Position numbers and translations under genes: made by a program. This document shows positions 18,974 through 27,971 of a stretch of 64,000 bases of DNA, piece by piece (the stretch's first letter is position 1; each line of letters begins with the position of its first letter). The DNA lies in assembly GCF_014306625.1 (NCBI RefSeq), contig NZ_JACRYL010000019.1, forward strand, positions 2,867-66,866, in the 5' to 3' direction. The DNA is from Pedobacter fastidiosus (GTDB lineage: Bacteria; Bacteroidota; Bacteroidia; Sphingobacteriales; Sphingobacteriaceae). Under the pieces are notes generated by a model. It made no database searches, was not told where the DNA came from, and was given only the letters and a program-made list of their open reading frames with translations.

Positions 18974-19663
18974 ATGAAAGCGGTAATAACAGGAGCAACA
19001 AAAGGAATTGGCAGAGCTATAGCAATTAAACTTTGGAATGAGGGTTATCACCTAGCGCTTGTTGCCAGAAGTTTACCTGAACTTGAGAAATTTCGGGATG
19101 AATTATTTTTAACTGGAAGAACAGTTTTAATTTATTCGGTTGATTGTTCCATAAAAGAAGAAGTGTACAAATTTTTAAATACAGCTGATAAGGAGTTCGG
19201 CAATATAGATGTATTGGTGAATAATGTTGGTGCTTTCTTGCCAGGATCTATGCTTGATGAAGAAGATGAGACCTTTGAAAAGCAGCAAAATATAAATGTT
19301 AACGCGGGGTATTACATCAGTAAGTTTTATGGTAAAAAAATGCGTTCGGAAAAGCATGGGCACATCTTCAACATCTGTTCTGTTGCCAGTAAAGCACCTG
19401 TAAAAAATGGTGGCAGTTATAGTGTAACAAAAGCAGCGATGCTAAGTCTTAATCATGTATTGCGGCAAGAGTTAGCTCCACACAACGTTAAAGTAACTGC
19501 TTTTTTGCCGGGTTCAACCAAAACTTCATCCTGGGAAGGAACAACAATTCCCGATGAAAAATTTGTACAGCCCGAAGATATTGCAGAAACTTTGTTTACC
19601 ATTTTAAACTTAAGTAAAGGGGTAAATATTGATGAGGTTTTAATCACTCCGCTAGATTTTTAA
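18974..19663 (+). CDS. Short-chain dehydrogenase/reductase
   Basis: 229 residues from the start at 18974 (MKAVITGATKGIGRAIAIKL), which places the Rossmann GxxxGxG motif at residues 7-13; an in-frame start at 18899 adds 25 unneeded residues. NNVG motif in 'DVLVNNVGAFL', catalytic Ser in 'NICSVASKAP' and Y-x-x-x-K in 'YSVTKAAML'. NADPH-dependent oxidoreductase of the FabG-like classical SDR class, substrate unknown. It is 28 bp upstream of the PspC gene on the same strand. Confidence 0.8.
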   Translation: MKAVITGATKGIGRAIAIKLWNEGYHLALVARSLPELEKFRDELFLTGRTVLIYSVDCSIKEEVYKFLNTADKEFGNIDVLVNNVGAFLPGSMLDEEDETFEKQQNINVNAGYYISKFYGKKMRSEKHGHIFNICSVASKAPVKNGGSYSVTKAAMLSLNHVLRQELAPHNVKVTAFLPGSTKTSSWEGTTIPDEKFVQPEDIAETLFTILNLSKGVNIDEVLITPLDF

Positions 19664-19691
19664 ACAAACCAAAGCATCCCTTTGGTACAAA

Positions 19692-20396
19692 ATGAATAAG
19701 ATTATGGAAAGGAAGCTTTTTAGAAACGAACACGATAAGATGATTGCCGGTGTAGCTTCAGGCCTTGCAGATTATATGCAAGTAGAGGTTACCATAATTA
19801 GATTATTGTTTGCATTATCGGCTATTTTTATGGCTGGAGGTGGCTTATTGGCCTATATAATTATGTGGATTATTGTTCCAGTAAATAATGATCCGGCATC
19901 AAGATTCTCAAAATTTAACGATTACTTTAACAAAAACAACCCAAACACCCCACCGTTTGGAACCGCTGATCCATTTGCCTCTGCAAATGCAAACTGGAAT
20001 CAGCCAATTAATGAAGGTGCAACAAAAAAACCTTTCGAAACGCAACCCGATTTTAGCAAGTTTAACAAACCAAACGATACTGGCCGTACAGTTGGAGGTT
20101 TATTGCTTTTAGTAATAGGATGTTTCTTTTTAATGCGTGAAATGGATTTTATTCCAGATTGGTTCAGCTTTAGAAACTTATTTAAGTTTATGTGGCCATT
20201 GGTGTTTATCGCTTTGGGTGTAAGCATAATTGCTAAATCGAAGAGAAAAAACGAATGGAACGCTTTTCAAAATCAACAGGCAACAGCTGAAGAAGATCCG
20301 AAAAAACCGGCAGATTTCTCTGAAGCAATTGTTGTAGAAGAAAAAGAAGCACCTAGAGGCGAAAACAATTCAACACCTACAAACCCTCAAGTATAA
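19692..20396 (+). CDS. PspC-domain membrane protein
   Basis: 234 residues. The N-terminal PspC domain ('RKLFRNEHDKMIAGVASGLADYMQVEVTIIRLLFALSAIF', residues ~6-45, here quoted in parts: 'MIAGVASGLADYMQ') spans about 60 residues with one or two helices ending 'MWIIVPV'. A Pro/Asn-rich linker is followed by two more hydrophobic helices ('GGLLLLVIGCFFLM', 'FMWPLVFIALGVSII') like those of LiaI/LiaF. A start at 19704 is also possible. PspC proteins sense envelope stress. It is followed after 5 bp by a LiaF-like gene, so the two probably form an envelope-stress unit. Confidence 0.75.
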   Translation: MNKIMERKLFRNEHDKMIAGVASGLADYMQVEVTIIRLLFALSAIFMAGGGLLAYIIMWIIVPVNNDPASRFSKFNDYFNKNNPNTPPFGTADPFASANANWNQPINEGATKKPFETQPDFSKFNKPNDTGRTVGGLLLLVIGCFFLMREMDFIPDWFSFRNLFKFMWPLVFIALGVSIIAKSKRKNEWNAFQNQQATAEEDPKKPADFSEAIVVEEKEAPRGENNSTPTNPQV

Positions 20397-20401
20397 ATAT
20401 T

Positions 20402-21385
20402 ATGAAATTAGATAGATTAATTTGGGGTATCATCCTGCTCTTTATTGGCGGTGTACTCTTACTAGAAAACTTTGGCGTTATAGATTTTTATTGGCGCAAT
20501 GTATGGAGCTTTTGGCCTCTTTTGCTCATCATTTTTGGTTTAAATATCCTGTTCAACAGAAACAATTCTCAAACTGGAAGCATGATCTCCATTGCTGTTT
20601 TGGTAGTTGGTTTATCATTCCTTTTTTATCGAGGCCAACAACCTCCTGAACATTCTTCATGGTGGGGAAATCATTTTAAAAAAGGTGCTGACATAAATAT
20701 TAGTGATGATGACGATGACAACGATAACGACGACAATGATCGCGATACCGCTTACAGCAGTTTAAATCTTACCCAACCATTTGTCGCGACAGAAAATGCC
20801 AAAAAAACTGTTTTGAATATATCTGGAGGTGGGATTTCTTTCAACTTAGATGGTGAAACAAATGAGCTAATTAATGCGGATGTTAAAAAAAGACATGGAA
20901 ATTTTTCACTGAACAAAGTTGTTTCTGATAGTGCTACCGTTTTAACTTTTAAAATGGATGACAAGAAAAACAAATGGAATTTTGGTGATGGTGGCAATGA
21001 TGTTAATTTTAAACTGAACAAAGCCCCAAACTGGGATGTTCTAATGAAATTGGGTGCAGGCGAGGCTGATTTTGATTTTGCAGAGTACAAGGTTCGTACT
21101 TTCCGTTTCGAGGGCGGTGCAGCATCTTTAGATATTAAATTTGGAGATTTATTGCCGATTACCGATGTAATTGTAAAATCTGGCGTAGCCGATGTTAAAA
21201 TAAAAGTACCAACAAATTCGGGTTGCAGAATCAATACAAAAACAGGTTTATCAGCAAAAGATTTCGAAGGTTTTGAAAAAATAAGCGATGGCGTTTACGA
21301 AACTTCAAATTATAAAACATCAGCCAAAAAAATCTTTATTAATTTGGATGGTGGATTGAGTAACTTTGAGGTGAGCAGATACTAG
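20402..21385 (+). CDS. LiaF-like membrane protein with C-terminal toast-rack-type domain
   Basis: 327 residues. The N-terminus has two pairs of helices ('GIILLFIGGVLLLENFGVI', 'FWPLLLIIFGLNILF') of the LiaI-LiaF-like transmembrane region. A very acidic linker (~100-117, Asp/Asn only plus one Ser and Arg) leads to an all-beta C-terminal half ('VLNISGGGISFNL', 'LGAGEADFDFAEY', 'GGAASLDIKFGDL', 'GVADVKIKVP') with the right-handed repeat pattern of the cell-wall-active antibiotic response domain. It starts 5 bp after the PspC gene. Membrane-stress sensing is inference from family. Confidence 0.75.
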   Translation: MKLDRLIWGIILLFIGGVLLLENFGVIDFYWRNVWSFWPLLLIIFGLNILFNRNNSQTGSMISIAVLVVGLSFLFYRGQQPPEHSSWWGNHFKKGADINISDDDDDNDNDDNDRDTAYSSLNLTQPFVATENAKKTVLNISGGGISFNLDGETNELINADVKKRHGNFSLNKVVSDSATVLTFKMDDKKNKWNFGDGGNDVNFKLNKAPNWDVLMKLGAGEADFDFAEYKVRTFRFEGGAASLDIKFGDLLPITDVIVKSGVADVKIKVPTNSGCRINTKTGLSAKDFEGFEKISDGVYETSNYKTSAKKIFINLDGGLSNFEVSRY

Positions 21386-21446
21386 TAAGTTCAAAGGTGA
21401 AAGCTTAAAGACTAAAGCTTAACGTTCGGACTTTAATCTTAAAACC
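21386..21446 (+). repeat. Copy of an intergenic 'AAAG(A)CTxAAAGCTT' repeat
   Basis: AAAGCTTAAAGACTAAAGC is the core; related copies occur at 32013-32045, 33274-33362 and 39424-39460. The purine-rich repeat fills nearly all of the 63-base spacer before the RDD gene. Confidence 0.5.
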
Positions 21447-21448
21447 CA

Positions 21449-22057
21449 ATGAATTCTGAGTATACAGTAGTTATTAATGGTAAGCCACAAGGGCCCTATA
21501 ATTTATCCGAGCTTGGTGATTTAAACATCACGCTGAATACATTTATACGCAAGCCTGGAATGGACGATTATAAAGAAGCTCATGCAATTCCCGAATTGCG
21601 TGAGCTTTTGGGTTTTAGCTTTCAGAAAACGGCGCCACAATATTTTGCTGCTTTCGATCAGCGATTACTGGCTTCAGTAATCGATCATTTTTTGATCTTC
21701 GGAATTTATATCTTACTAATTTTAATCAGTTTTGTTTTTATCGAAGGGAAAGACCAAAGAATTATGGCCTTCCTAATTCCGTTCCCCTCAATTTTTATAA
21801 TTAAATTAATTTACGGAACATTTGCTGAGGCTTCTATAAAACAGGCGACTATAGGCAAACGTTTAATCAATATAAAAGTAAGCGATTTGGAAGGCAGTAG
21901 GATTTCTTTTGGAACTTCTGCCATTAGGAATTTTTCTAAAATTTTATCGGTTATTCCAGTTTTCTTTGGATATCTATATAGCTTCTTAAATAAAAAACAT
22001 CAGTGTTGGCATGATATAGCCGCAAATACTTTAGTGATAAAAGATAGGTTGATATAG
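21449..22057 (+). CDS. RDD-family membrane protein with N-terminal GYF_2 (DUF4339) domain
   Basis: 202 residues. Residues 3-55 ('YTVVINGKPQGPYNLSELGDL', with a W-less tail to 'HAIPELRELL') match the GYF_2 domain found in front of membrane proteins. From ~65, 'FDQRLLASVIDHFLIFGIYILL' is the RDD signature (R..., D...), followed by two further hydrophobic segments and 'QCWHDIAANTLVI', the conserved RDD end (HDxxAxTxVV). Function unknown; some RDD proteins are Na+/H+ antiporters. Confidence 0.8.
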   Translation: MNSEYTVVINGKPQGPYNLSELGDLNITLNTFIRKPGMDDYKEAHAIPELRELLGFSFQKTAPQYFAAFDQRLLASVIDHFLIFGIYILLILISFVFIEGKDQRIMAFLIPFPSIFIIKLIYGTFAEASIKQATIGKRLINIKVSDLEGSRISFGTSAIRNFSKILSVIPVFFGYLYSFLNKKHQCWHDIAANTLVIKDRLI

Positions 22058-22155
22058 GTTTTATTAAGCGAAAACTTTAAAATAGAGATTCAAAGGTTTT
22101 CTTACATCAATTGTATTTGAACGCTTGATAGCTTAACTAATAATCATCTTTAAAA

Positions 22156-23352
22156 TCAATAAAGCAACCCAAACATCCACAACGGAATTTTATTGCCCAC
22201 ACCAGCTTCCATGTCATCGACTGCTGTAAAAGAGTTTTCTATACCTGTTAATTGCTTGGCAGATTTCCCTTTTCCCCCAATTTCGAAAGTAAATTTATCA
22301 TCAACTAAAAAATCCCCTTTTAATGGCAAGCTAACTTCATGCCCAGTATTTTTAAGCTGATTCATAAAAAAAGCCTCTCGTAACGAACCTTTATCGGTAT
22401 TGTTTGGACTTAACGCAAAAGATAGATTGGTATTTTCTAAAAATATTTTATCTGGCTTTTGTAAGGTGCTGATGCTCTTGCCGGCTGCTGAAAGCGAATT
22501 TATTAACTTGGCATTGTTAAGGTAGTATAGATACTCTACAATCATATTTCGGCTAATACCAGTTTTTTCACTCAAGTTACTGATATTGGGTTTAAATGGC
22601 ACATTGGTTGATAGGATATAAAGTAACTGATAAATTTTGCGAGAATGATGTGGGTTAAAACCTGCTATAAACTGTAAATCTTCTTCAATTATTAGCCGAA
22701 CCACTTTTTCTAATTTTAAATGATAGGTGTTAATGTTTTCTAGAAAAAAGGGGTAGTAACCATTTTTTAAATAATCATTAAAGTATTGTAGAGGTTTAAA
22801 TTTTGAAATTAAATCATGAGCAATTTCAACATGATGCTTAAGCAAATCTTCCAAAACAATTGCTTGCAAATTGGCAATGCCAGTAAAGCTTAAAAATTCT
22901 CTATAAGATAAGCCTGTTAATTCATATTGTACTGCCCTACGGCTTAAATCTGTATTTTGCCTTGAAATATTTATAATCGATGAGCCAGTGAACACTATTT
23001 TTAAGTCTTTATAAAAATCGTATATGTTTTTTATTTCTTTTGCCCAGCTGGGGTATTTATGCACTTCATCTATAAATAATGCTTTACCGCCATTTTGCCT
23101 AAATTCTTGTGCAAAGTCCGAAAGCAAATTATCTGTAAAATAAATATCATCCATTGTAATGTATAAAGCTTCTGAATTTAAGCCATAATTAGCCTTAATA
23201 TGCTGCAAAATTAAAGTTGTTTTGCCTGTTCCCCTTGCTCCCAAAATGCTAATTAACCTATCATTCCAGTCTATGGCTTTTGCCAAAGGCCTAATAATAT
23301 CCATAGCTTGTTGTTGTACAATTAAGTTCGATTTCAGCTTTAAATTTTCCAT
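22156..23352 (-). CDS. AAA-family ATPase with C-terminal DUF4143-type region
   Basis: 398 residues. Walker A 'GARGTGKTTLI' (~37-47), Walker B 'KALFIDEVHKYPSWAKEI', then sensor 'KIVFTGSSIINISR' and 'LSGLSYREFLSF'-type segment (here 'LTGLSYREFL'). The C-terminal half has a winged-helix segment ('NISNLSEKTGISRNMIVEYL') and 'KIFLENTNLSFAL' with a nuclease-fold-like end. This large bacterial/archaeal group of ATP-binding proteins has no settled function. Monocistronic and divergent from ispG. Confidence 0.75.
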   Translation of the reverse strand: MENLKLKSNLIVQQQAMDIIRPLAKAIDWNDRLISILGARGTGKTTLILQHIKANYGLNSEALYITMDDIYFTDNLLSDFAQEFRQNGGKALFIDEVHKYPSWAKEIKNIYDFYKDLKIVFTGSSIINISRQNTDLSRRAVQYELTGLSYREFLSFTGIANLQAIVLEDLLKHHVEIAHDLISKFKPLQYFNDYLKNGYYPFFLENINTYHLKLEKVVRLIIEEDLQFIAGFNPHHSRKIYQLLYILSTNVPFKPNISNLSEKTGISRNMIVEYLYYLNNAKLINSLSAAGKSISTLQKPDKIFLENTNLSFALSPNNTDKGSLREAFFMNQLKNTGHEVSLPLKGDFLVDDKFTFEIGGKGKSAKQLTGIENSFTAVDDMEAGVGNKIPLWMFGLLY

Positions 23353-23521
23353 TTTGCTCTATATTATGAGCAAATATAACGTAAATTGATATAAATTTAT
23401 AGCAAAATTACATATATTTGCTACTATAAAAAGCATAATTATATTCAAGACTCTATTTGTGTAAGCAATAAACTTACAACGTTCAAACATTTCGACTTTA
23501 CAACATTTCAACTATAAAATC

Positions 23522-23529
23522 TATCTTTG
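23522..23529 (+). promoter_or_regulatory. -7 promoter element of ispG (TATCTTTG)
   Basis: Exact match to the Bacteroidota -7 consensus TAnnTTTG. The ATG is only 8 bases further on, so the transcript would be leaderless or nearly so if this site is used. No exact TTTG is seen at the -33 position. Confidence 0.5.
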
Positions 23530-23536
23530 TAGGGTA

Positions 23537-25516
23537 ATGCAAGAACTTATTAAACCTAAGCCATTAGAAGGTGGTTACTGTAATAGTTTAACCACTTATT
23601 CGAGGTATTTAACCCGCGAAGTAAATATTGGAGATATCGCTTTGGGCGGTCACAATCCTATTCGTATCCAATCGATGACGACCACCGATACCATGAATAC
23701 GTTGGCAACCGTAGAGCAAACTATCCGCATGGTAGAATCTGGTAGTGAATACGTTCGTATTACTGCGCCAAGCATTAAAGAAGCTGAAAATCTGGCCAAT
23801 ATCAAAAAAGAATTACGCTACCGAGGATACAATGTTCCTTTGATCGCCGATATCCATTTTACACCAAATGCAGCTGAAATGGCCGCAAGAATTGTAGAAA
23901 AGGTTCGTGTAAATCCGGGTAACTATGCCGATAAAAAGAAATTTGAAAACATAGAATATACTCAAGATACATATGATGCAGAACTATCAAGAATTTACAA
24001 AAAATTTATTCCGCTGGTAAAAATCTGTAAAGAATATGGCACAGCCATGCGGATTGGAACCAATCACGGCTCTCTTTCTGACAGGATTATGAGCCATTAC
24101 GGCGATACACCACGAGGAATGGTAGAATCGGCGATGGAATTTATCCGCATGTGCGAAGATCAAAATTACTATAATTTGGTTATCTCCATGAAAGCCAGCA
24201 ATACGCAGGTTATGGTTCAAGCTTACCGTTTATTAGTCGAAACCATGGCTAAAGAGGGGATGAATTATCCGCTACATTTGGGTGTTACAGAAGCAGGTGA
24301 TGGCGAAGATGGACGAATAAAATCTGCCGTTGGTATTGGAACTTTATTGGAAGATGGGTTAGGCGACACTATTCGTGTTTCCTTAACCGAAGACCCGGAA
24401 TTTGAAGCGCCTGTGGCAAAAGCTTTGGCTGATAGATACCTCCCCCGCATCATAAAGGAGGAGCTTCATACCAGTTCCCCCTTTAGGGGGTTAGGGGGTT
24501 ATTCTCCTTATTCCTATTCCCGTAGAATTACAGAAACCGTTCAGCATATTGGCGGACATCACCACCCAGTTGTGATGATTGATGTTTCCAAAGAAAATCT
24601 CAAAGACCCATATTTTTTAAGTTCTGTAGGATACAATTACAGCGCCGGATTAGATAAATATAACCTTGCCGACCAAGCTTGTGATTTAGTTTATTTGGGT
24701 GATAATCTGCCATCTTTTTCTTTCCCCGGGAATTTAAAGCAGATTTATAATGCTAAAACTTGGCTAGGGTTAAAGGATAAAAATAATTGTCACCCGTTAT
24801 TTACTTTTGAAGAATACAGCAATGCTGAGGTTAAAGATGAATTTCTAAACTTCGTTCAAATTGACGCCAAACAATTGAACAATTTAACAATAGAACAATC
24901 GAACCATAAAACAATTGAGCAATTGAACAATGTTGTCTTATTTTTAGAAACCACCGCTCTACATGGAATGGCTGAACAAAGAGCGTTTTTTGTGGCCTTG
25001 CAGGAAAAAAACATTCAAATTCCAGTGATTATCAAAAGGACTTATAAGGATTTAGATGCTGATAATTTGATGCTTTACGCTGCAACAGATATTGGTGCTT
25101 TATTTACCGATGGTTTTGGAGATGGGATTTGGATTGATGCTCCTGGTCAGAATTTGTCTTTATTAAATTCGACCAGCTTTGGTATTTTACAGGCAACCAG
25201 AACCAGAATTAGTAAAACAGAATATATTTCTTGTCCGAGTTGTGGCAGAACACTTTTCGATTTACAAGAAACTACCCAGCTTATTCGCTCCCGTACCGAT
25301 CATTTAAAAGGACTTAAAATCGGGATTATGGGGTGCATTGTAAATGGCCCAGGCGAAATGGCCGATGCTGATTATGGTTATGTAGGCACTGGCCCAGATA
25401 AGATAACTTTATATCGCGGTCAGGAAGTGGTGAAAAAGAATGTAAATACTGCTTTTGCTTTAGATGAGTTAATTGATATTATAAAAGGTGATGGAAATTG
25501 GGTAGAGAAAGCTTAA
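23537..25516 (+). CDS. ispG: 4-hydroxy-3-methylbut-2-enyl diphosphate synthase (long Bacteroidota/plant type)
   Basis: 659 residues, against ~370 for the E. coli enzyme; the extra ~260 residues are the insert domain of the long form. N-terminal TIM barrel: 'NPIRIQSMTTTDTMNT', 'PLIADIHFTPN', 'KVRVNPGNY', 'RIGTNHGSLSDRIM'. C-terminal [4Fe-4S] domain: 'SCPSCGRTLFDLQ' and 'GIMGCIVNGPGEMADADYGYVG', giving three Cys ligands plus the Glu. It reduces MEcPP to HMBPP in the MEP isoprenoid pathway. Two stretches in the insert look like intergenic repeat DNA carried in frame (see 24439-24508 and 24870-24936). The frame is intact throughout, so the enzyme should be functional. Confidence 0.95.
   Translation: MQELIKPKPLEGGYCNSLTTYSRYLTREVNIGDIALGGHNPIRIQSMTTTDTMNTLATVEQTIRMVESGSEYVRITAPSIKEAENLANIKKELRYRGYNVPLIADIHFTPNAAEMAARIVEKVRVNPGNYADKKKFENIEYTQDTYDAELSRIYKKFIPLVKICKEYGTAMRIGTNHGSLSDRIMSHYGDTPRGMVESAMEFIRMCEDQNYYNLVISMKASNTQVMVQAYRLLVETMAKEGMNYPLHLGVTEAGDGEDGRIKSAVGIGTLLEDGLGDTIRVSLTEDPEFEAPVAKALADRYLPRIIKEELHTSSPFRGLGGYSPYSYSRRITETVQHIGGHHHPVVMIDVSKENLKDPYFLSSVGYNYSAGLDKYNLADQACDLVYLGDNLPSFSFPGNLKQIYNAKTWLGLKDKNNCHPLFTFEEYSNAEVKDEFLNFVQIDAKQLNNLTIEQSNHKTIEQLNNVVLFLETTALHGMAEQRAFFVALQEKNIQIPVIIKRTYKDLDADNLMLYAATDIGALFTDGFGDGIWIDAPGQNLSLLNSTSFGILQATRTRISKTEYISCPSCGRTLFDLQETTQLIRSRTDHLKGLKIGIMGCIVNGPGEMADADYGYVGTGPDKITLYRGQEVVKKNVNTAFALDELIDIIKGDGNWVEKA
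24439..24508 (+). repeat. In-frame CCCCTTTAGGGGGTTAGGGGG-type repeat inside ispG
   Basis: CCCCCTTTAGGGGGTTAGGG is the core (24477-24496), preceded by a second inverted pair (CCTCCCCCGCATC... AAAGGAGGAG). The same core is found between genes at 32260-32292, 35148-35168, 38497-38524 and in the three composite repeats. Here it encodes about residues 301-324 of IspG, in the variable linker of the insert domain. Confidence 0.65.
24870..24936 (+). repeat. In-frame CAATTGAACAATTTAACAAT-type repeat inside ispG
   Basis: ACAATTGAACAATTTAACAA is followed by three further imperfect copies of an ~11-base AACAATtgA unit. It encodes Asn/Gln/Glu/Leu-rich residues ~445-466. This kind of low-complexity array is usually intergenic. 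Confidence 0.55.
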
Positions 25517-25522
25517 AAAAAT

Positions 25523-25550
25523 CGTCATTGCGAGGTACGAGGCAATCTAT
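25523..25550 (+). repeat. Half copy of the CGTCATTGCGAGG repeat family
   Basis: CGTCATTGCGAGGTACGAGG followed by CAATCT, immediately after ispG; same unit as the left arms at 32059 and 39533. No matching right arm is nearby. Confidence 0.7.
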
Positions 25551-25643
25551 CTAATAATCCACATTTTTTTCTTAGTCTGTGTCCTCACAAATCATTACTT
25601 TAATAAGCCATAGTAGCTAACCAATAAACCCTAAATTACCTCA

Positions 25644-26918
25644 ATGAAAATCCCAGAGTTCCAATCCATATTTAATGAGCTTAGAAACTGGCTTGTCGCT
25701 AAAGGCCTGGCGGGTAACGAACTTATTTATTCTTATTTCTTTATTGGATTAATTGGCGTAACGTTATTCCTCTTCATTACCATATTCTTAACCAGACAAG
25801 TTTTTATAGGTGCAGTAAAAGGAGCAAAAACGAAATCCAATTGGCAAAGGGCATTGTTCGAATTCAGGGTTTTTAGAGCATTTGCATTAATTTTTGGCGC
25901 CTATATAATTTACAATGCGGTTCCGTTTGTTTTTATAGATTTTAAAAACTGGCTTTTTTACGCATTAATTTTTGCTAAAATCTACATTGTCTTGGCTGTA
26001 ATGTTTGCAATAAATGCATTCCTTAATGCATTGGTTTCCATCATGGAAGCCTCCAGAAAATATGCTGATAAGCCCATAAGAAGCTATAAACAAGTTGCTA
26101 AAATAGTTTTTTATATTGTTGGTTTTGTACTGATCCTTTCTATCATTCTGAATGAATCTCCTGTGTATATTTTCGGTGGATTTGGAGCCGTAACCGCGGT
26201 ATTTATTTTGGTTTTTCGCGACCCGATTTTGGGTTTTGTAGCGTCTGTTCAAATGAGTGCCATTGATTTGGTGCGGGTTGGCGATTGGATTACCGTAGAA
26301 AAATATGGTGCCGATGGCGAAGTAACTGAAATTAATTTAACAACAATTAAAGTTCGAAATTGGGATAAAACCGTAACCATTGTTCCGAGTTATGCCATTG
26401 TGAGCGAGTCGTTTAAAAATTGGCGGGCGATGGAAGAAAGTGAAGGTAGAAGAATTAAACGTCACATTAATATTAAAATTTCGAGTATCAAATTTTGTGA
26501 TGAAGAATTGATAAATCGACTGAAAAGCATCGATTTTTTAAAGGATTATCTGAAAGAAACTCAACTGCAAATCGAAACGTTCAACGCAGAAAACACGGTA
26601 AATCCTAACAATTTGGTTAACGGCCGCCACATGACTAACATTGGAACTTTTAGGGTTTATGCAGAAAAATATCTGGAAAGCAATCCTTACATTAATACCG
26701 ATTTAACGTTTATGGTCCGCCAGTTGCAGGCCACAGAAAACGGACTTCCGATAGAAATTTATGTTTTCTCAAAGGAGAAAGGTTTAAAGAAATTCGAAGA
26801 AGTCGCTGCAGATATTTTCGACCACCTGTTGGCTGCGGTTCCGTATTTTGACTTGGAAATTTTCCAAAGCCCGAGTGGAAGCGATATGCGTGGTTTTGTT
26901 AGGCGAGGAAATGATTAA
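25644..26918 (+). CDS. Mechanosensitive ion channel, MscS family (YbdG-like)
   Basis: 424 residues. Five hydrophobic segments in the first ~210 residues; the last ('VYIFGGFGAVTAVFILVFRDPILGFVASVQ') is the pore-lining helix with small residues. It is followed by the beta domain 'DLVRVGDWITVEKYGADGEV' and 'TIVPSYAIVSESFKNWRAMEESEGRR', typical of the YbdG subgroup rather than E. coli MscS. Acts in hypo-osmotic stress at the inner membrane. No operon partner. Confidence 0.9.
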   Translation: MKIPEFQSIFNELRNWLVAKGLAGNELIYSYFFIGLIGVTLFLFITIFLTRQVFIGAVKGAKTKSNWQRALFEFRVFRAFALIFGAYIIYNAVPFVFIDFKNWLFYALIFAKIYIVLAVMFAINAFLNALVSIMEASRKYADKPIRSYKQVAKIVFYIVGFVLILSIILNESPVYIFGGFGAVTAVFILVFRDPILGFVASVQMSAIDLVRVGDWITVEKYGADGEVTEINLTTIKVRNWDKTVTIVPSYAIVSESFKNWRAMEESEGRRIKRHINIKISSIKFCDEELINRLKSIDFLKDYLKETQLQIETFNAENTVNPNNLVNGRHMTNIGTFRVYAEKYLESNPYINTDLTFMVRQLQATENGLPIEIYVFSKEKGLKKFEEVAADIFDHLLAAVPYFDLEIFQSPSGSDMRGFVRRGND

Positions 26919-26926
26919 CTTTGTTG

Positions 26927-27065
26927 CTGTCATTCTGAACGCAGTGAAGAATCCCTAACCTATTGGCTCTGCACTAAAACACAGCACTTCCATTTTTGTG
27001 GGCTGTGGGTTAATTTATGATTGTGTTTCATAGCCTGCAGATTCTTCGGAACTCAGAATGACAGC
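26927..27065. repeat. Long inverted repeat, CTGTCATTCTGAACGCAGTG family
   Basis: The left arm CTGTCATTCTGA...GAAGAATC (26928-26954) is answered by GATTCTTCGG...TCAGAATGACAG (27040-27064). It lies between the convergent MscS and hydrolase genes. The same family recurs at 63593 and 63886. Confidence 0.75.
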
Positions 27066-27070
27066 AGGTC

Positions 27071-27898
27071 TTATTCTCCCCCCAAAAATACCAAACACTT
27101 TTCGCAAACTTTAAATAAAAGTGGCGGTAAAGTTTCATTTTCATAAGGTTGCGTTGCGCCATAAACATGGTTTGCCCCCTCAATTTTAACCAATCTGCTA
27201 TTTGGATTTGCATCAGCAAGTTTCTGTGCATGTTCAAAAGGAACATTTACATCATCATCGCCCTGAACAATTAACCATGGAATGTTAATCCGTTTTGAAG
27301 CATTGAGGATATTAAATGTTTCATCGTTTTCTTCGAAATCTTCTAATAAAGTAACATTCAAGGGCATTTGCTCTTTCGTTCTGGCATTAACTACGAAGAT
27401 TTTGCCAGTCTTTTTCCACTCGCTTTCTTGTTCCTTTTTCCATAGACTATTGAAACTCGAAATGGCACTCCAAGTAATTAATTTATTGATACGCAAATCA
27501 TTTGATGCCTCGATTATCGCCAAACCACCACCGCGACTATGGCCAATTAGATTTATTTCAGTTCCTTTTCCGTAGGCTTTTTCTATGAAATCGAGCACTG
27601 CATTGATGTCGAAAAGTTCTTTTGAAACGGTATTGTTTGCGAAAGTTTCCATGTCGGTAACATCTATCGGGTTATCCGCAGGAACACCGCTATGTGATAA
27701 ATTAAACTTGATATAGCGATAGCCATTGCTTGCAAAATACCTTGCAACTAAATTATGAGCGCCCCAATCTTTAAAACCTTTAAAGCCATGAACGAAAAGT
27801 ACAATTGGTGTATTTGGGTTTTTATCATCGAAAGTAATGTCGCCAATGATTAATTTTCCATCTGCACCGCTGAGGCTGAAATCGCTTTGTGTAATCAT
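27071..27898 (-). CDS. Alpha/beta hydrolase (dienelactone-hydrolase-like)
   Basis: 275 residues from the start at 27898 (MITQSDFSLSG). A longer open frame to 28051 exists, but its extra N-terminus is translated from dispersed repeat DNA and is rejected. 'VLFVHGFKGFKDWGAHN' gives the oxyanion-hole region, 'INLIGHSRGGGLAIIEA' the GxSxG nucleophile elbow, 'LIVQGDDDVNVPFEHA' the acid and 'IEGANHVYGA' the histidine. Serine hydrolase, substrate unknown, no signal peptide. A repeat-rich gap precedes it. Confidence 0.8.
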   Translation of the reverse strand: MITQSDFSLSGADGKLIIGDITFDDKNPNTPIVLFVHGFKGFKDWGAHNLVARYFASNGYRYIKFNLSHSGVPADNPIDVTDMETFANNTVSKELFDINAVLDFIEKAYGKGTEINLIGHSRGGGLAIIEASNDLRINKLITWSAISSFNSLWKKEQESEWKKTGKIFVVNARTKEQMPLNVTLLEDFEENDETFNILNASKRINIPWLIVQGDDDVNVPFEHAQKLADANPNSRLVKIEGANHVYGATQPYENETLPPLLFKVCEKCLVFLGGE

Positions 27899-27971
27899 AT
27901 TTAAGGAATTGATATAATTTATAAACCTACGAAAACGAAATTTGTTGTAAATACCTGAGTAGATTTTTGAA

